The notes beneath the pieces were generated by a model that was given only the letters and a program-made list of their open reading frames with translations, was not told the origin of the DNA and did not search any database. A program made the translations under genes and the position numbers. From contig NZ_ATUG01000001.1 of assembly GCF_000420085.1 (NCBI RefSeq), forward strand, positions 1,697,223-1,761,222: a DNA stretch of 64,000 nucleotides. The letters run 5' to 3'. The first letter of the stretch is position 1. Each line of letters begins with the position of its first letter. This DNA is from Desulfospira joergensenii DSM 10085. Its GTDB lineage: Bacteria; Desulfobacterota; Desulfobacteria; Desulfobacterales; Desulfobacteraceae. Positions 33,851-43,801 of this stretch are shown here, in pieces.

Positions 33851-33906
33851 GAAAAGCAATCCTTAACAATGGCCACGAAGGGTCTGAAGGTTTTCCGAGG
33901 TGAATC

Positions 33907-34329
33907 TCAATCTAAATTCTGCGGATCTTCTGTACCTGATATTCCCGGGCCCTGTATTTCCGGGTCATTGGAGGAATCTTCATCCCGGGGCTTGACCGAA
34001 TCGATGAGGGCATCCATCCTGGCCGCCCTGTCAAAGGTGTCATCGTAGACAAACCTCAGGTCAGGCATGTATTTGAGGCCCAGTTTCGGGGCAATTCTCT
34101 TTTTGATAAACCCCTTGGATTTTTTAAAACCCTCCAGGACCTCATCGATCCTGTCCCTGCCTCCGAATACGGTGACGTAGATATGGGCCACCCTTAAATC
34201 CGGGGTCATTTTCACCCCGGAAATGGTGGCCATTTCGATCCTGGGATCCTGCATCTTTTTGTTCAAAAGCTCGGTAATGGCCTTCTGGATCTTGATGCCG
34301 ATCCTCTCTCCTCTGGCGTAGGGTTTCAT
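33907..34329 (-). CDS. rbfA: Ribosome-binding factor A
   Basis: 140-residue KH-fold assembly factor for the 30S subunit, acting on the 5' helix of 16S rRNA. Typical marks are YARGERIGIKIQKAI at the start, MTPDLRVAHIYVTVFG in the middle and LGLKYMPDLRFVYDD near the end. An acidic tail of about 25 residues follows the domain. The ATG is immediately next to the infB stop, with no gap, so translation is coupled. Confidence 0.93.
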   Translation of the reverse strand: MKPYARGERIGIKIQKAITELLNKKMQDPRIEMATISGVKMTPDLRVAHIYVTVFGGRDRIDEVLEGFKKSKGFIKKRIAPKLGLKYMPDLRFVYDDTFDRAARMDALIDSVKPRDEDSSNDPEIQGPGISGTEDPQNLD

Positions 34330-37227
34330 CTATTCAGCCTTGTACTTTCTCTCTTCGACCTCATAGCACTCAATGGCATCTCCCACCTTGATATCGTTGA
34401 ATTTTTCAAGGCCGATACCGCATTCATATCCCTGTTCCACTTCCTTGACATCGTCTTTGAACCGACGCAGGGAAGACAGCTCGGTATCACACTTGATGAT
34501 ACCGTCCCTGAGAAGTCTGACTTTCTTGCCCCGGATCACCTTGCCCTCGGCAATATGGCACCCGGCAATGGTTCCGATCTTGGGAACCACAAAGGTATCC
34601 CGAACATCGGCCCGGCCGATGATGATCTCATGGAAGGTGGAGGGCATCATTCCGTCCAGGGCCGCCTTGATATCGTTGATGACGTCGTAGATGATGTCAT
34701 AGAAGCGCATGTCCACGTTTTCATCCTTGGCCATCTTCCGGATCTGGGGCGTGGGCCGGACATTAAAGCCGATGATAATGGCGTCGGACACACCGGCCAG
34801 GGCAACGTCTGATTCGTTGATGGTCCCTGTACCCGAATGTACGATTTTAACATCCACCTCTTCCTTGGCCAGATCCTTGAGAGAATCGTTAAGGGCCTCG
34901 ATGGAGCCCTGAACATCTGCCTTGACAATGAGCTTGAGTTCCTTGATCTCTGCGGAACCCAGGTTTTCAAACATCTTTTCAAGGTTGGCCCGGCTCTTCT
35001 TGGCCAGTTCCTTGGCCCGCTGTTTCTGCATCCTGTGACCGGCAATCTGCTTGGCATCCTTGTCCGAAGCCACAGCGATAAACTCATCTCCGGCATCGGG
35101 CACACCGTTGAGGCCGACGATTTCCGCGGGCGTACTCGGTCCGGCATCCTCGATTCTGTTTCCCTCGTCATCGATCATGGCCCGGATTCTACCGGAATGA
35201 AGACCGCAGACCACGGGATCCCCGTCCCGCAAGGTCCCCTGTTTCACCAGGACGGTTGCAACGGCCCCCCGGCCCGTATCCAGTCGGGATTCCACAACAT
35301 AGCCCGAGGCATTCCGGTCCGGGTTGGCCTTGAGTTCCAGGACTTCGGACTGGAGAAGAACCATTTCAAGGAGTTCATCAATGCCCTGGCCTGTTTTGGC
35401 CGAAACCTTCACAAAGATCACGCTCCCGCCCCATTCTTCGGACAGGAGGTCATACTCGGACAGCTCCCGCATGATCCGATCCGGGTCGGCCCCGGCTTTG
35501 TCCATCTTGTTCACGGCCACCACCACGGGCACACCCGCGGCCTTGGAATGGTTGATGGCCTCTACGGTCTGGGGCATGACTCCGTCGTCGGCCGCCACCA
35601 CCAGGATAACGATATCTGTCACCTGGGCCCCCCTGGACCTCATGGCCGTAAAAGCGGCATGGCCCGGGGTGTCCAGAAAGGTGATTCTCCCGCCGGCAGA
35701 GGTCTGGACATTATAGGCCCCGATATGCTGGGTAATGCCCCCTGCTTCTCCGCTGGTGATCTTGGATTCCCGGATCACATCCAGAAGCGAGGTTTTCCCG
35801 TGGTCGACATGGCCCATGATGGTCACCACAGGGGCCCTTTCGATCATATTGCCCTCATCATCTTCAACCGTGGGCATATTGATCAGGGTATCTTCCTCAA
35901 AACTGGCCTTTTCCACTTCAAAATCGAACTCTGCCGCCACCAGGGAAGCGGTCTCAAAATCAATGGTCTGGTTTACCGTTGCCATGACTCCCATGCCCAT
36001 GAGCTTGGCAATCATCTCATTGGCCTTGATTCCCATGCGTTTGGCAAGTTCTGCCAGTTCAACGGCCTCGTCAATCTTAACCCTTCTCTTGATGGCCTTG
36101 GGAGTGGTAATCTGGGTCTTCTGGAAACCGCCTTTCTTGCCGCGGCTCTCTTTTTTACCCCGTTTTTTCCTGCCCCGGTCGTAGAGGGCATCCCCTTCAA
36201 CCACGGATTTTTTCTTCCGCCGTTTCCGTTTCCCGGGGAACTCTGATCCGGGCGCTTCCCTGCGCCGGTCTTTTTTTCTGCCAGCCGGATCTGGATCTCC
36301 CGGCATGGGCGGCACGCCCAGATTACCGGGCACAGGCCCTCCGGCATCTTTTCTCGGGGATGTTCTGCGGGGCTCTGTCTGACGCTCCCGGTTGACCTGG
36401 CCCCGTTTCCTGTCCTCAGAGGGTTTCATCTTCTGAAGATTTTCAAGCACAACGGGATCTGCGACTTTTACAATCTTGGCCGGGGTGGTTTTCTTCTTTT
36501 TCTTTTTCTTTTTCTGGGCAGCCTGGGCCGCTTCTTCCGTATCTTCTTTCCCCTGGTTTTCCTTTTCCTCTTCAGCAGCCGGTTCATCGGAAGCGGGCAG
36601 GACTTCCTCCTCCTTGCCTGCAGATTCGGCGGTTTTCCGGGCCGGGCTTTTTTCTTTGGCTTCCTCGACTTCCTCAGCCTCTGGGGCGGGTCTTTCTTCC
36701 TCTTCCGGTTCAGGCTCAGGGAGGTCGGGTTCTGAAGGCTCATCCTTTTTGGCGGGCTTGACAATCTTGGCAGGCTCTGATTTCCGGGTCTTGGATTTGG
36801 TCACTTTTTTGGGAGCCTTACCCTGATCTTCAGATTCTTCTGGGTCAGAGGATTCTTTTGACTCTGCAACCGGTTCATCGGCCGAATCTTGCTCACCCGA
36901 GTCCTGGGCCGGCAAAGCTTGCTCTGTCTCCACTTCAGGGGCGGTTACCTCTTCCTCTGCAACCTCGGATTCATCGACTTCCGTATCGGAAACAGGTTCG
37001 GATTCGGTCGTGGTTTTTCGTCTGCGGATAACCGAAGGTTTCACCTTAACGTCCTGTTTTCTTTTTTTCTTACCAAACAGACTCTGACGGATTGCCCTGA
37101 CAGAACTGTCTTCCAGAGAGCTCATATGGCTTTTCACTTCAATCTTTAATTCTTTCATCTTATTCAGAAGCGCTCTGTTTGTCATGTTCAGATCTTTAGC
37201 TAACTCATATACTCTGACTTTGGCCAT
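34330..37227 (-). CDS. infB: Translation initiation factor IF-2
   Basis: 965 residues. The N-terminal IF2_N domain ([15 protein letters not shown]) is followed by a long, highly charged Lys/Glu/Pro-rich linker (about 50-370). The GTPase then has P-loop [21 protein letters not shown] and NKMDKA, and the C-terminal domains II-IV bind fMet-tRNA. The linker is long and repetitive but within the range of deltaproteobacterial IF-2. It is part of the string rimP-nusA-infB-rbfA-truB. Confidence 0.97.
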   Translation of the reverse strand: MAKVRVYELAKDLNMTNRALLNKMKELKIEVKSHMSSLEDSSVRAIRQSLFGKKKRKQDVKVKPSVIRRRKTTTESEPVSDTEVDESEVAEEEVTAPEVETEQALPAQDSGEQDSADEPVAESKESSDPEESEDQGKAPKKVTKSKTRKSEPAKIVKPAKKDEPSEPDLPEPEPEEEERPAPEAEEVEEAKEKSPARKTAESAGKEEEVLPASDEPAAEEEKENQGKEDTEEAAQAAQKKKKKKKKTTPAKIVKVADPVVLENLQKMKPSEDRKRGQVNRERQTEPRRTSPRKDAGGPVPGNLGVPPMPGDPDPAGRKKDRRREAPGSEFPGKRKRRKKKSVVEGDALYDRGRKKRGKKESRGKKGGFQKTQITTPKAIKRRVKIDEAVELAELAKRMGIKANEMIAKLMGMGVMATVNQTIDFETASLVAAEFDFEVEKASFEEDTLINMPTVEDDEGNMIERAPVVTIMGHVDHGKTSLLDVIRESKITSGEAGGITQHIGAYNVQTSAGGRITFLDTPGHAAFTAMRSRGAQVTDIVILVVAADDGVMPQTVEAINHSKAAGVPVVVAVNKMDKAGADPDRIMRELSEYDLLSEEWGGSVIFVKVSAKTGQGIDELLEMVLLQSEVLELKANPDRNASGYVVESRLDTGRGAVATVLVKQGTLRDGDPVVCGLHSGRIRAMIDDEGNRIEDAGPSTPAEIVGLNGVPDAGDEFIAVASDKDAKQIAGHRMQKQRAKELAKKSRANLEKMFENLGSAEIKELKLIVKADVQGSIEALNDSLKDLAKEEVDVKIVHSGTGTINESDVALAGVSDAIIIGFNVRPTPQIRKMAKDENVDMRFYDIIYDVINDIKAALDGMMPSTFHEIIIGRADVRDTFVVPKIGTIAGCHIAEGKVIRGKKVRLLRDGIIKCDTELSSLRRFKDDVKEVEQGYECGIGLEKFNDIKVGDAIECYEVEERKYKAE

Positions 37228-37297
37228 TGGCTGCCCCCAGTAATCCTCTTTAAATTATCTTTTTACCATGCTTCTAATTCACTCGTATACGACTTAC

Positions 37298-38764
37298 CTA
37301 GACGCCCTCTTCCGTATCCTTGTCCGGGATTTCTTGTTCCGGCTCCTGTTCGGCTTCCGGGTCTGCCTGACCCGGATCTGGAGATTCTTCTTCCTGCACG
37401 GTTTCTTCTTCCTGTGCAATTTCTTCTTCCGGGGGTTCAAGGCCGCCCTCTTCAGGTTCTAACTCTTCCGGGTCTTCTGATTCTGCCAGGGCCTCCTGCT
37501 CGGCGGCTTCCCGTTCAGCAGCCTCTTCTTCAAGGGTCAGCTGCCGGGCTTCTTCAATTGTGGCCTCGGCCTCTTCTTCGGAAAGATCCATGATGGATAC
37601 AATATCTTCCACGGCGGCTTCGGATATCTCCATGAAAGAGGCAAATCCCGCCTTGAACAGGACCTCTGCCATGGCCATGCCCACATTGCTCAATTTCATG
37701 AGGCTGTCATACCCCTGCTTCACCTCCCGGCTGTACTCCTCCTCACTGGTCACCTCCAGGTGCCAGCCGGTGATCTCGCAGGCCAGGGAGACGTTCTGCC
37801 CGCCTTTTCCAATGGCAATGGAAAGGTATTCATCATTGACAATCACCTCCATGGATCGATTGTCCTCATCAATGATCACCCTGGCAATCTCTGCCGGGGA
37901 AAGGGCATTACAGACAAACCGGGCCACATCCGGACTCCACTGCACAATATCGATCTTTTCCCCCCGGAGTTCCTGGACAATGTTCTGAACCCGGTTGCCT
38001 TTCATTCCCACGCAGGCCCCCACAGGATCCACGTCCGAATCAATGGAAGCCACGGCAATTTTTGCCCTGACCCCCGGGACCCGGGCCGCACCCTTGAGGT
38101 TGACAATGCCTTCTGCCACTTCAGGCACCTCGGTTTTAAACAATTCAATGAGAAATTCCGGATGGGTTCTGGAAAGAATAATCTGCGCCCCTTTGGATTC
38201 CTCAAGAACATCCAGGACATATGCCCGGATCCTGTCCCCGCGTTTGTAGTTCTCCTTGGGCATCTGCTCCCTGGGTCTGAGCACGGCCTCAGCCTGTCCC
38301 AGGTTGACAATGATGGCCCCCCGGTCAAACCGCTGGACAATGCCGTTGATAATCTTTCCCTTTTTGTGGATAAAATTTTCATAGACCGCGTTTCTCTCGG
38401 CTTCCCGCATCTTCTGGATAATCACCTGCTTGGCAGATTGGGCGGCGATCCGTCCGAAATCCTCGGTATCCACGAGAATCCCCAGGCTGTCCCCTATCTC
38501 ACATTCAGGATCGTATTCATACCCCTCTTCAAGGGTGAGCTCGGAATCCGGATATTCAACTTCTTCAACTACTTCCTTAAAATGGAAAACTTCGACGTCA
38601 CCGGTCTTTTCATCATAGTGGACCTCAATATCCGCCCTGGGACCGATCTTTTTCCTGGCAGCGGAGACAATGGCCTCTTTGAGCGTATTTATCAATACTT
38701 CCGGATCAATCCCCTTTTCACGGCTTACCTGGTCGATAACTCTTTTTATATCTGTGATAAACAT
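37298..38764 (-). CDS. nusA: Transcription termination/antitermination factor NusA
   Basis: 488 residues. The N-terminal RNA-polymerase-binding domain (1-130) is followed by an S1 domain and two KH domains with GMKGNRVQNIVQELRGEKID and GKGGQNVSLACEITG. The C-terminal part has one helix-hairpin-like segment, followed by an unusually Glu-rich tail of about 80 residues. NusA binds RNA polymerase and nascent RNA to control pausing, termination and antitermination. RBS GGAGAAC. The ylxR gene often found between nusA and infB is missing: only 70 bases separate the two. Confidence 0.96.
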   Translation of the reverse strand: MFITDIKRVIDQVSREKGIDPEVLINTLKEAIVSAARKKIGPRADIEVHYDEKTGDVEVFHFKEVVEEVEYPDSELTLEEGYEYDPECEIGDSLGILVDTEDFGRIAAQSAKQVIIQKMREAERNAVYENFIHKKGKIINGIVQRFDRGAIIVNLGQAEAVLRPREQMPKENYKRGDRIRAYVLDVLEESKGAQIILSRTHPEFLIELFKTEVPEVAEGIVNLKGAARVPGVRAKIAVASIDSDVDPVGACVGMKGNRVQNIVQELRGEKIDIVQWSPDVARFVCNALSPAEIARVIIDEDNRSMEVIVNDEYLSIAIGKGGQNVSLACEITGWHLEVTSEEEYSREVKQGYDSLMKLSNVGMAMAEVLFKAGFASFMEISEAAVEDIVSIMDLSEEEAEATIEEARQLTLEEEAAEREAAEQEALAESEDPEELEPEEGGLEPPEEEIAQEEETVQEEESPDPGQADPEAEQEPEQEIPDKDTEEGV

Positions 38765-38781
38765 CTTAAAAGTTCTCCATT

Positions 38782-39270
38782 CTAATCTCCTGCAAGTATG
38801 GCCTTGCTGATCTGCAGGTCTGATATCTCCACTTTTTTGCCATCAACGCCGACTAAAACGGAATCCTCATTTACCTTCTCAAGAACTCCGGTAAATTTCC
38901 TTTGCCCGTCAATGGCTTCTCGGGTTTCTATTTTAACTCTTCTGCCGGCAAATCGATAAAAATCTTCCTTTTTGTTGAGGGGGCGGTTGGGTCCGGGAGA
39001 GGAGACCTCAAGCCTGTACGACCCCATATTTTCAATATGGACATCGATCAGATCCCCCAGCTGCCGGCTGATATAAACGCAGTCTTCCAGGGTGATGCCC
39101 CCGGGTTTGTCCGCAAACACACGGACAATGACCTCCCGGTCACGGCCGAAACACTCCACATGGACCAGCTCATAGTTCTCTGCCTGGCACAGGGGCAGGG
39201 CTACCTGGGCAACCCTCCCTGCCAATCCATCCGGTGCATCTCCAATCAAACCTGTTCCCAAATCTCTCAT
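38782..39270 (-). CDS. rimP: Ribosome maturation factor RimP
   Basis: 162-residue protein needed for 30S maturation. The N-terminal domain has YELVHVECFGRDREVIVRV and ITLEDCVYISRQLG; the SM-like C-terminal domain has SSPGPNRPLNKKEDFYRFAG and KVEISDLQISKA. It is 17 bases upstream of nusA. A terminator-like hairpin ends about 15 bases before its ATG, so expression probably depends on read-through or on regulation at that hairpin. Confidence 0.93.
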   Translation of the reverse strand: MRDLGTGLIGDAPDGLAGRVAQVALPLCQAENYELVHVECFGRDREVIVRVFADKPGGITLEDCVYISRQLGDLIDVHIENMGSYRLEVSSPGPNRPLNKKEDFYRFAGRRVKIETREAIDGQRKFTGVLEKVNEDSVLVGVDGKKVEISDLQISKAILAGD

Positions 39271-39283
39271 TCCCTATTAAATA

Positions 39284-39305
39284 CAAAAACGGGCAGACGC
39301 CCGTT
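39284..39305 (-). terminator. Terminator-like hairpin immediately upstream of rimP
   Basis: On the minus strand a perfect 7-bp stem AACGGGC/GCCCGTT with a 4-base loop (39288-39305) runs into TTTTTGTATTT. It lies between tRNA-Gly and rimP, with rimP starting about 15 bases later. It either ends the tRNA transcript or works as an attenuator of the rimP-nusA-infB unit. Confidence 0.75.
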
Positions 39306-39407
39306 CCTAGTACAACCCACATTAAAATCTTCACCCCCGGTTCACCGGATCAGATCATGTTTAAACTCCAAATCAATGGAACATATCTGCCATCTCCAAA
39401 AAAAAGA

Positions 39408-39483
39408 TGGAGCGGGCAACGAGGCTCGAACTCGCGACATCAAGCTTGGGAAGCTTGCACTCTACCAGCTGAGTTATGCCCGC
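39408..39483 (-). tRNA. tRNA-Gly (anticodon CCC), CCA encoded
   Basis: The minus strand folds into a full cloverleaf. Acceptor arm GCGGGCA pairs with TGCCCGC. The D-arm is ACTC/GAGT and the anticodon arm CAAGC/GCTTG, with loop TTCCCAA giving anticodon CCC. The variable loop is 5 bases and the T-arm GCGAG/CTCGT has loop TTCGAGC. The discriminator T is followed by an encoded CCA (39408-39410) and then a run of T. It closely resembles the E. coli tRNA-Gly(CCC) design. The mature tRNA without CCA is 73 bases (39411-39483). It lies between pheT and rimP. Confidence 0.95.
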
Positions 39484-39531
39484 ATCAGCAGCACAATATA
39501 TCAGGGCATTCCGCCTTTGTCAACACCCCCG

Positions 39532-41985
39532 TTACTCCGGCAGATCTGCATGGAAGGTATCCATGATCTGCCGGGTCATGTTGGCATGAAGCTTTTTTAT
39601 GTTCTTCTCGGTCAGGGTTCTGGTATCTGACCGATAAACCACCCTGAAGGAGAGAGATTTTTTTCCCTCTGCAATGGGATGGCCCTCAAACAGATCAAAA
39701 AGAAAGATCTCCTCGATCAATTTCTCCCGGGCGGCCATTTCCTTCATCCGACCCAGAACAGAACCGACCTCGAGACCTGAGTCCACGATAAAGGTCATGT
39801 CCCTGGAAATGGATGGAAACTTGGGCAGGGAAGAGGCCTGGATCTTCTCGGGCATCATCTCCATCAGAACCGACAACTGAAGGTCAAAGACAAAGGCCTC
39901 CTGTTTGAGGCCGTAGGTCTTCATTACCTTGGGGGCAATCTTTCCCATGAATCCGGCAATCTGCTGACCCTTTTTCACCACAGCTCCCATTCCTTTTTCA
40001 TAATAGGGGCAGGCATCATCCTCGATCCGGGCATAGTCGACGTTCTGGATGGAGAGTTCTTTTAAAAGGGCTTCCACCCCCCCTTTCATGTCATAGAAAT
40101 CCAAGGGAGCTTTCTTTGAAAACCAGGAAGGATCCCGCCGGTTCCCGGTTAAAAGCCCTGCCACCATTTCGACTTCCCGGGGCTGTTGGCCAGGCTCTGT
40201 GGCAAAAAAGACCTTGCCCATCTCAAATATCCTGACCGTGTCGGTCTGCTGGGCATTGTTCTTTTTCATGGTTTCCAGGAGCCCCGGCACAAGGGAGGTT
40301 CTCAGAACAGACATCTGGTCTGAAATGGGGTTGAGTATAAACTCCATCCGGCGCCTGGGATCTGCATCGGAAAGGGCCAGCCGGTCACAGGAGTCCTGGT
40401 GAACAAAATTGTAGTTGATGGCCTCGTGAAAAGAGAACCCGTTCATGGCTTGCCGGATTTTTTCCCGGGTCAGGATGACCGGAGACAATGCCTTTCCCCG
40501 GGCCGGAACCGGAGGATAGCTGGTCTCGATATTGTTGTATCCCCACAGCCTGGCCACTTCCTCGGACAGGTCTTCGGGCCGGGTCACATCCACCCTGAAG
40601 GAGGGAACAGCCACTTTTAAAAGATTTTCCCCTGCCTTGTCTGCCTTAAAATCCACGGATTCAAGGATATCGGCGATGGCATCACAGGAGAGGTCGATTC
40701 CCAGGCGGACGTTGAGGGCATCCGTGCTCAGACTGAGACTGACTGGCTCGACCCTTGCCGGGTACTCGTCAATGATATCCCTTGCAATCACTGCGGAATC
40801 ACAGACCAGCGCGATCAGGGAAACCGCCCTTTTCATGGCAAACAGGGTGCCTTCCGGGTCCACCCCCCGCTCAAATCTGTGGGAGGCATCTGTGGCAATG
40901 CCGGTCCTCTTGGCCGTCCTCCGGATGGAGACATGATTGAAATGGGCACTTTCAATCAGCACCCGGGTGGTGTCATCGGATATCTCCGAGTTCTCCCCAC
41001 CCATTATCCCGGCTAGGCCCACGGCCCGTTCCCCGTCACAGATCATGAGCATCTCAGGCTCAAGCTTGTGGGTCTTGGAGTCCAGGGTGGTGAAATCGAT
41101 GGGTGCATCCCCGGGAGAACCTGCCGTCTTAACGATGATCTCGCCCCTGGCCAGGTTGTCGTAATCAAAAGCATGGAGGGGTTGTCCGGTTTCCAGCATG
41201 ACAAAATTGGTAATATCCACCACATTGTTGATGGGGGTTAACCCCACGGATTCCAGCTTCTGGCGCAGCCAGAAAGGAGAGGGGCCCACCTTGACGTCAA
41301 AGAGCATGCCCGCCGTATACCGGGGACAAAGATCCGGATCTTCAATCCTGACCTTTGCCCAGTCGTGGATGGATTCTTTCCCCATTCTCTCTTGGGGCAG
41401 GGTCACATCGGGCAGGGTTACCTTTGCTTTGGGCTCGCTGAAGGCACCGATTTCCCGGGCCACGCCGATGAGACTCAGACAGTCGGGCCGGTTGGGGGTA
41501 AGGTCGATTTCCAGCCGGGTATCATCAAGGCCCATGGCCTTTTCCAGAGGGGTTCCGGCCGGATGGGCAGGGTCAAGATCCATGATTCCGGAAGCATCGG
41601 AGTCGAGGCGAAGCTCGGCTGAACTGCAGAGCATACCCTGGGAGACTTCCCCCCTGAGTTTGCTCTTTTTAATTTTCAGATCACCGGGCAATACGGCTCC
41701 GGGAAGGGCGCAGGGGACAAACATATTCTCCCGGACATTGGGAGCCCCGCAGACAATCTGAACCGGTTCGCCATTCCCGGTATCCACCTTGCAGCAGGAA
41801 AGTTTGTCTGCATTGGGGTGCTGGCGCACCTCCAGGACCTTTGCCACCACGACATTATCCAGATAATCGTAGAGAGGTTCAACCGAATCCACCTCAAGCC
41901 CGGCCATGGTCAGCCTGTCTGAAAGCTCTTCGGGTTGAAAACCAATGGGGATATACTCTTTTAACCAGCTAAGACTGACTTTCAT
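39532..41985 (-). CDS. pheT: Phenylalanine-tRNA ligase beta subunit
   Basis: 817 residues, normal length. Order of parts: N-terminal B1 region (MKVSLSWLKEYIP), an inserted tRNA-binding OB domain (LEVRQHPNADKLSCCKVDTG), B3/B4 and B5 domains (PNRPDCLSLIGVAREIG), and a C-terminal ferredoxin-like anticodon-binding domain (FPSISRDMTFIV). Together with PheS it forms the alpha2-beta2 enzyme that charges tRNA-Phe. It starts 2 bases after the pheS stop. Confidence 0.97.
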   Translation of the reverse strand: MKVSLSWLKEYIPIGFQPEELSDRLTMAGLEVDSVEPLYDYLDNVVVAKVLEVRQHPNADKLSCCKVDTGNGEPVQIVCGAPNVRENMFVPCALPGAVLPGDLKIKKSKLRGEVSQGMLCSSAELRLDSDASGIMDLDPAHPAGTPLEKAMGLDDTRLEIDLTPNRPDCLSLIGVAREIGAFSEPKAKVTLPDVTLPQERMGKESIHDWAKVRIEDPDLCPRYTAGMLFDVKVGPSPFWLRQKLESVGLTPINNVVDITNFVMLETGQPLHAFDYDNLARGEIIVKTAGSPGDAPIDFTTLDSKTHKLEPEMLMICDGERAVGLAGIMGGENSEISDDTTRVLIESAHFNHVSIRRTAKRTGIATDASHRFERGVDPEGTLFAMKRAVSLIALVCDSAVIARDIIDEYPARVEPVSLSLSTDALNVRLGIDLSCDAIADILESVDFKADKAGENLLKVAVPSFRVDVTRPEDLSEEVARLWGYNNIETSYPPVPARGKALSPVILTREKIRQAMNGFSFHEAINYNFVHQDSCDRLALSDADPRRRMEFILNPISDQMSVLRTSLVPGLLETMKKNNAQQTDTVRIFEMGKVFFATEPGQQPREVEMVAGLLTGNRRDPSWFSKKAPLDFYDMKGGVEALLKELSIQNVDYARIEDDACPYYEKGMGAVVKKGQQIAGFMGKIAPKVMKTYGLKQEAFVFDLQLSVLMEMMPEKIQASSLPKFPSISRDMTFIVDSGLEVGSVLGRMKEMAAREKLIEEIFLFDLFEGHPIAEGKKSLSFRVVYRSDTRTLTEKNIKKLHANMTRQIMDTFHADLPE

Positions 41986-41987
41986 AA

Positions 41988-42992
41988 CTAAAACTGCCCC
42001 AGGAAACGCACATCATTTTCGAAAAATTTTCTGATATCATCAATACCGTACTTGAGCATGGCTACCCGTTCCATACCCATACCAAAGGCAAATCCGGTAT
42101 ATTTGTCCGTGTCATAGCCGACATTTTCAAACACGGCCGGATGGACCATACCCGATCCCAGGATTTCGATCCAGCCGGTCTTTGAACAGACCCGGCAGCC
42201 CTTGCCCCGGCACATGACGCATTGGATATCCACCTCTGCACTGGGCTCGGTAAAAGGGAAAAAACTGGGTCTGAACCGCAGGGAAGTCCCGCTGTCAAAG
42301 AATTGATGGACAAAGGTTGTCAGCACCCCCTTAAGATCGCCAAAAGAGATACCCTCATCTACCATGAGCCCTTCCACCTGATGGAACATGGGGGTATGGG
42401 TCAGGTCTGAATCACAGCGGAACACCTTGCCCGGTGAGATGATCCGGACCGGCGGATCGTTCTTTTCCATGACCCGGGGCTGGGACCCGGATGTATGGGT
42501 CCGCAATACGATATTCTCAGACAGGTAAAAAGTATCCTGCATATCCCTGGCCGGATGATATTTGGGAATGTTCAGGGCCTCAAAGTTGTAGTAATCGGTC
42601 TCCACTTCCGGGCCTTCGACAATGTCAAATCCCAGACGCGAAAAGATCCCACAGATCTCGTTGAGCACCTGGGTGACGGGATGGGACGCGCCCCGTGCGG
42701 GAACCCGTCCGGGCAGGGTTACGTCAATCCCCCGGGCTTCCCCGTCCCGGTCCGCTTCAAGACGGGACTCAACCTGCCGGATCTCTTTCTCAAGCCTGAC
42801 CTTAAGCAGATTGGCATTCTTGCCGGCCTGGGGACGTTCCCCGGGCGGCAGGGATGAAATATTCCTTAAAAACCCGGTGAGAACCCCTTTTCTGCCGAGA
42901 TACCGGGTGGCAACCTGTTCAAGACTTTCCCGGGAATCTGCCTTCTCGATACTGTCCAGAGCCTCTTTCTCAATATCGGCAATATAGTTCAA
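41988..42992 (-). CDS. pheS: Phenylalanine-tRNA ligase alpha subunit
   Basis: 334 residues, normal length. The coiled-coil N-terminus (DIEKEALDSIEKADS) is followed by the class II catalytic core with motifs HPARDMQDTFY, FRCDSDLTHTPMFHQVEG and the final GFAFGMGMERVAMLKYGI. An inserted CxxC-type pair (CVMCRGKGCRVCSKTG) could bind zinc, as in many bacterial PheS. The start codon is TTG at 42992 behind GGGGAT. Confidence 0.95.
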   Translation of the reverse strand: MNYIADIEKEALDSIEKADSRESLEQVATRYLGRKGVLTGFLRNISSLPPGERPQAGKNANLLKVRLEKEIRQVESRLEADRDGEARGIDVTLPGRVPARGASHPVTQVLNEICGIFSRLGFDIVEGPEVETDYYNFEALNIPKYHPARDMQDTFYLSENIVLRTHTSGSQPRVMEKNDPPVRIISPGKVFRCDSDLTHTPMFHQVEGLMVDEGISFGDLKGVLTTFVHQFFDSGTSLRFRPSFFPFTEPSAEVDIQCVMCRGKGCRVCSKTGWIEILGSGMVHPAVFENVGYDTDKYTGFAFGMGMERVAMLKYGIDDIRKFFENDVRFLGQF

Positions 42993-43016
42993 AATATCCC
43001 CACTCGCGTGTAATGT

Positions 43017-43370
43017 CTAATTTAGGCGGGATGCTGCCTGTGCCGCCAGCTGGGAAAAACCGGCAGGATCGGAAACCGCCAGATCAGCCAGAACTTTCCT
43101 GTCCAGTTCACTGCCGGCCAGTTTCAGGCCGTGCATGAATTTTGAATAGGACAGGTCATTCATTCTTGCCCCTGCATTGATCCTGACAATCCAGAGCTTT
43201 CTGAAGTCTCTTTTCCGGGCACGTCTGTCCCGGTATGCATACATCAATGCTTTGTCCACGGAATCAGCCGCAGTTCTGTACAATTTGCTTCTGCCGCCTC
43301 TAAATCCCTTTGCAAGTGCAAGAACCTTGTTCCTTCTTCTTCTTGCCTTAAACCCTCTTTTTACTCTCAT
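43017..43370 (-). CDS. rplT: 50S ribosomal protein L20
   Basis: 117 residues, the normal length, with [20 protein letters not shown] at the start and a [20 protein letters not shown] core. L20 binds 23S rRNA early in assembly and in many bacteria represses its own operon. It stands in the classical infC-rpmI-rplT order, followed by pheS after a 24-base gap. RBS AGGAGTG before the ATG. Confidence 0.97.
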   Translation of the reverse strand: MRVKRGFKARRRRNKVLALAKGFRGGRSKLYRTAADSVDKALMYAYRDRRARKRDFRKLWIVRINAGARMNDLSYSKFMHGLKLAGSELDRKVLADLAVSDPAGFSQLAAQAASRLN

Positions 43371-43473
43371 TTTGCTTCACTCCTTATAAACCTTCCGGCT
43401 TCCGAGGCCTTGGCCCGTGACCGGGAATGATTCAAGTTAATACTGCAGCACAACAGGAACACCGCCCCAAACC

Positions 43474-43671
43474 CTAGCCGTTTGGCAGCAGCCTTCTCAC
43501 TTCTTTCATATTGGCAGGCTCAATGATCTGATCCTGGCGGAAAGAGCGTTTCCGTTTTGTGGTTTTTTTGGTCAGAATATGGCTGGCATGGGATTTTCTG
43601 AATTTGTATTTCCCGGACCCGGTCTTGGTAAACCGCTTTGCCGCCGCTCTGCTTGTTTTAATCTTAGGCAT
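43474..43671 (-). CDS. rpmI: 50S ribosomal protein L35
   Basis: 65 residues, beginning MPKIKTSRAAAKRFTKTGSG, the L35 signature; the C-terminus ends with EVRRLLPNG. It is a small basic protein of the large subunit. I chose ATG 43669-43671 by family alignment, with GAGAGG-type ribosome site upstream; the frame extends to 43737 without support. It lies between infC and rplT. Confidence 0.97.
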   Translation of the reverse strand: MPKIKTSRAAAKRFTKTGSGKYKFRKSHASHILTKKTTKRKRSFRQDQIIEPANMKEVRRLLPNG

Positions 43672-43801
43672 GATAAACCTCTCTTTGTCTATTACATTTA
43701 CTAAAAAGAGAAGGTGGTATACCTTATTTAACCACAATATACCACCACTCTTTGTCTATTTTTTAAAACCTGGGCTGTTTCAGCCAAGTCTGTTCAGGGC
43801 T

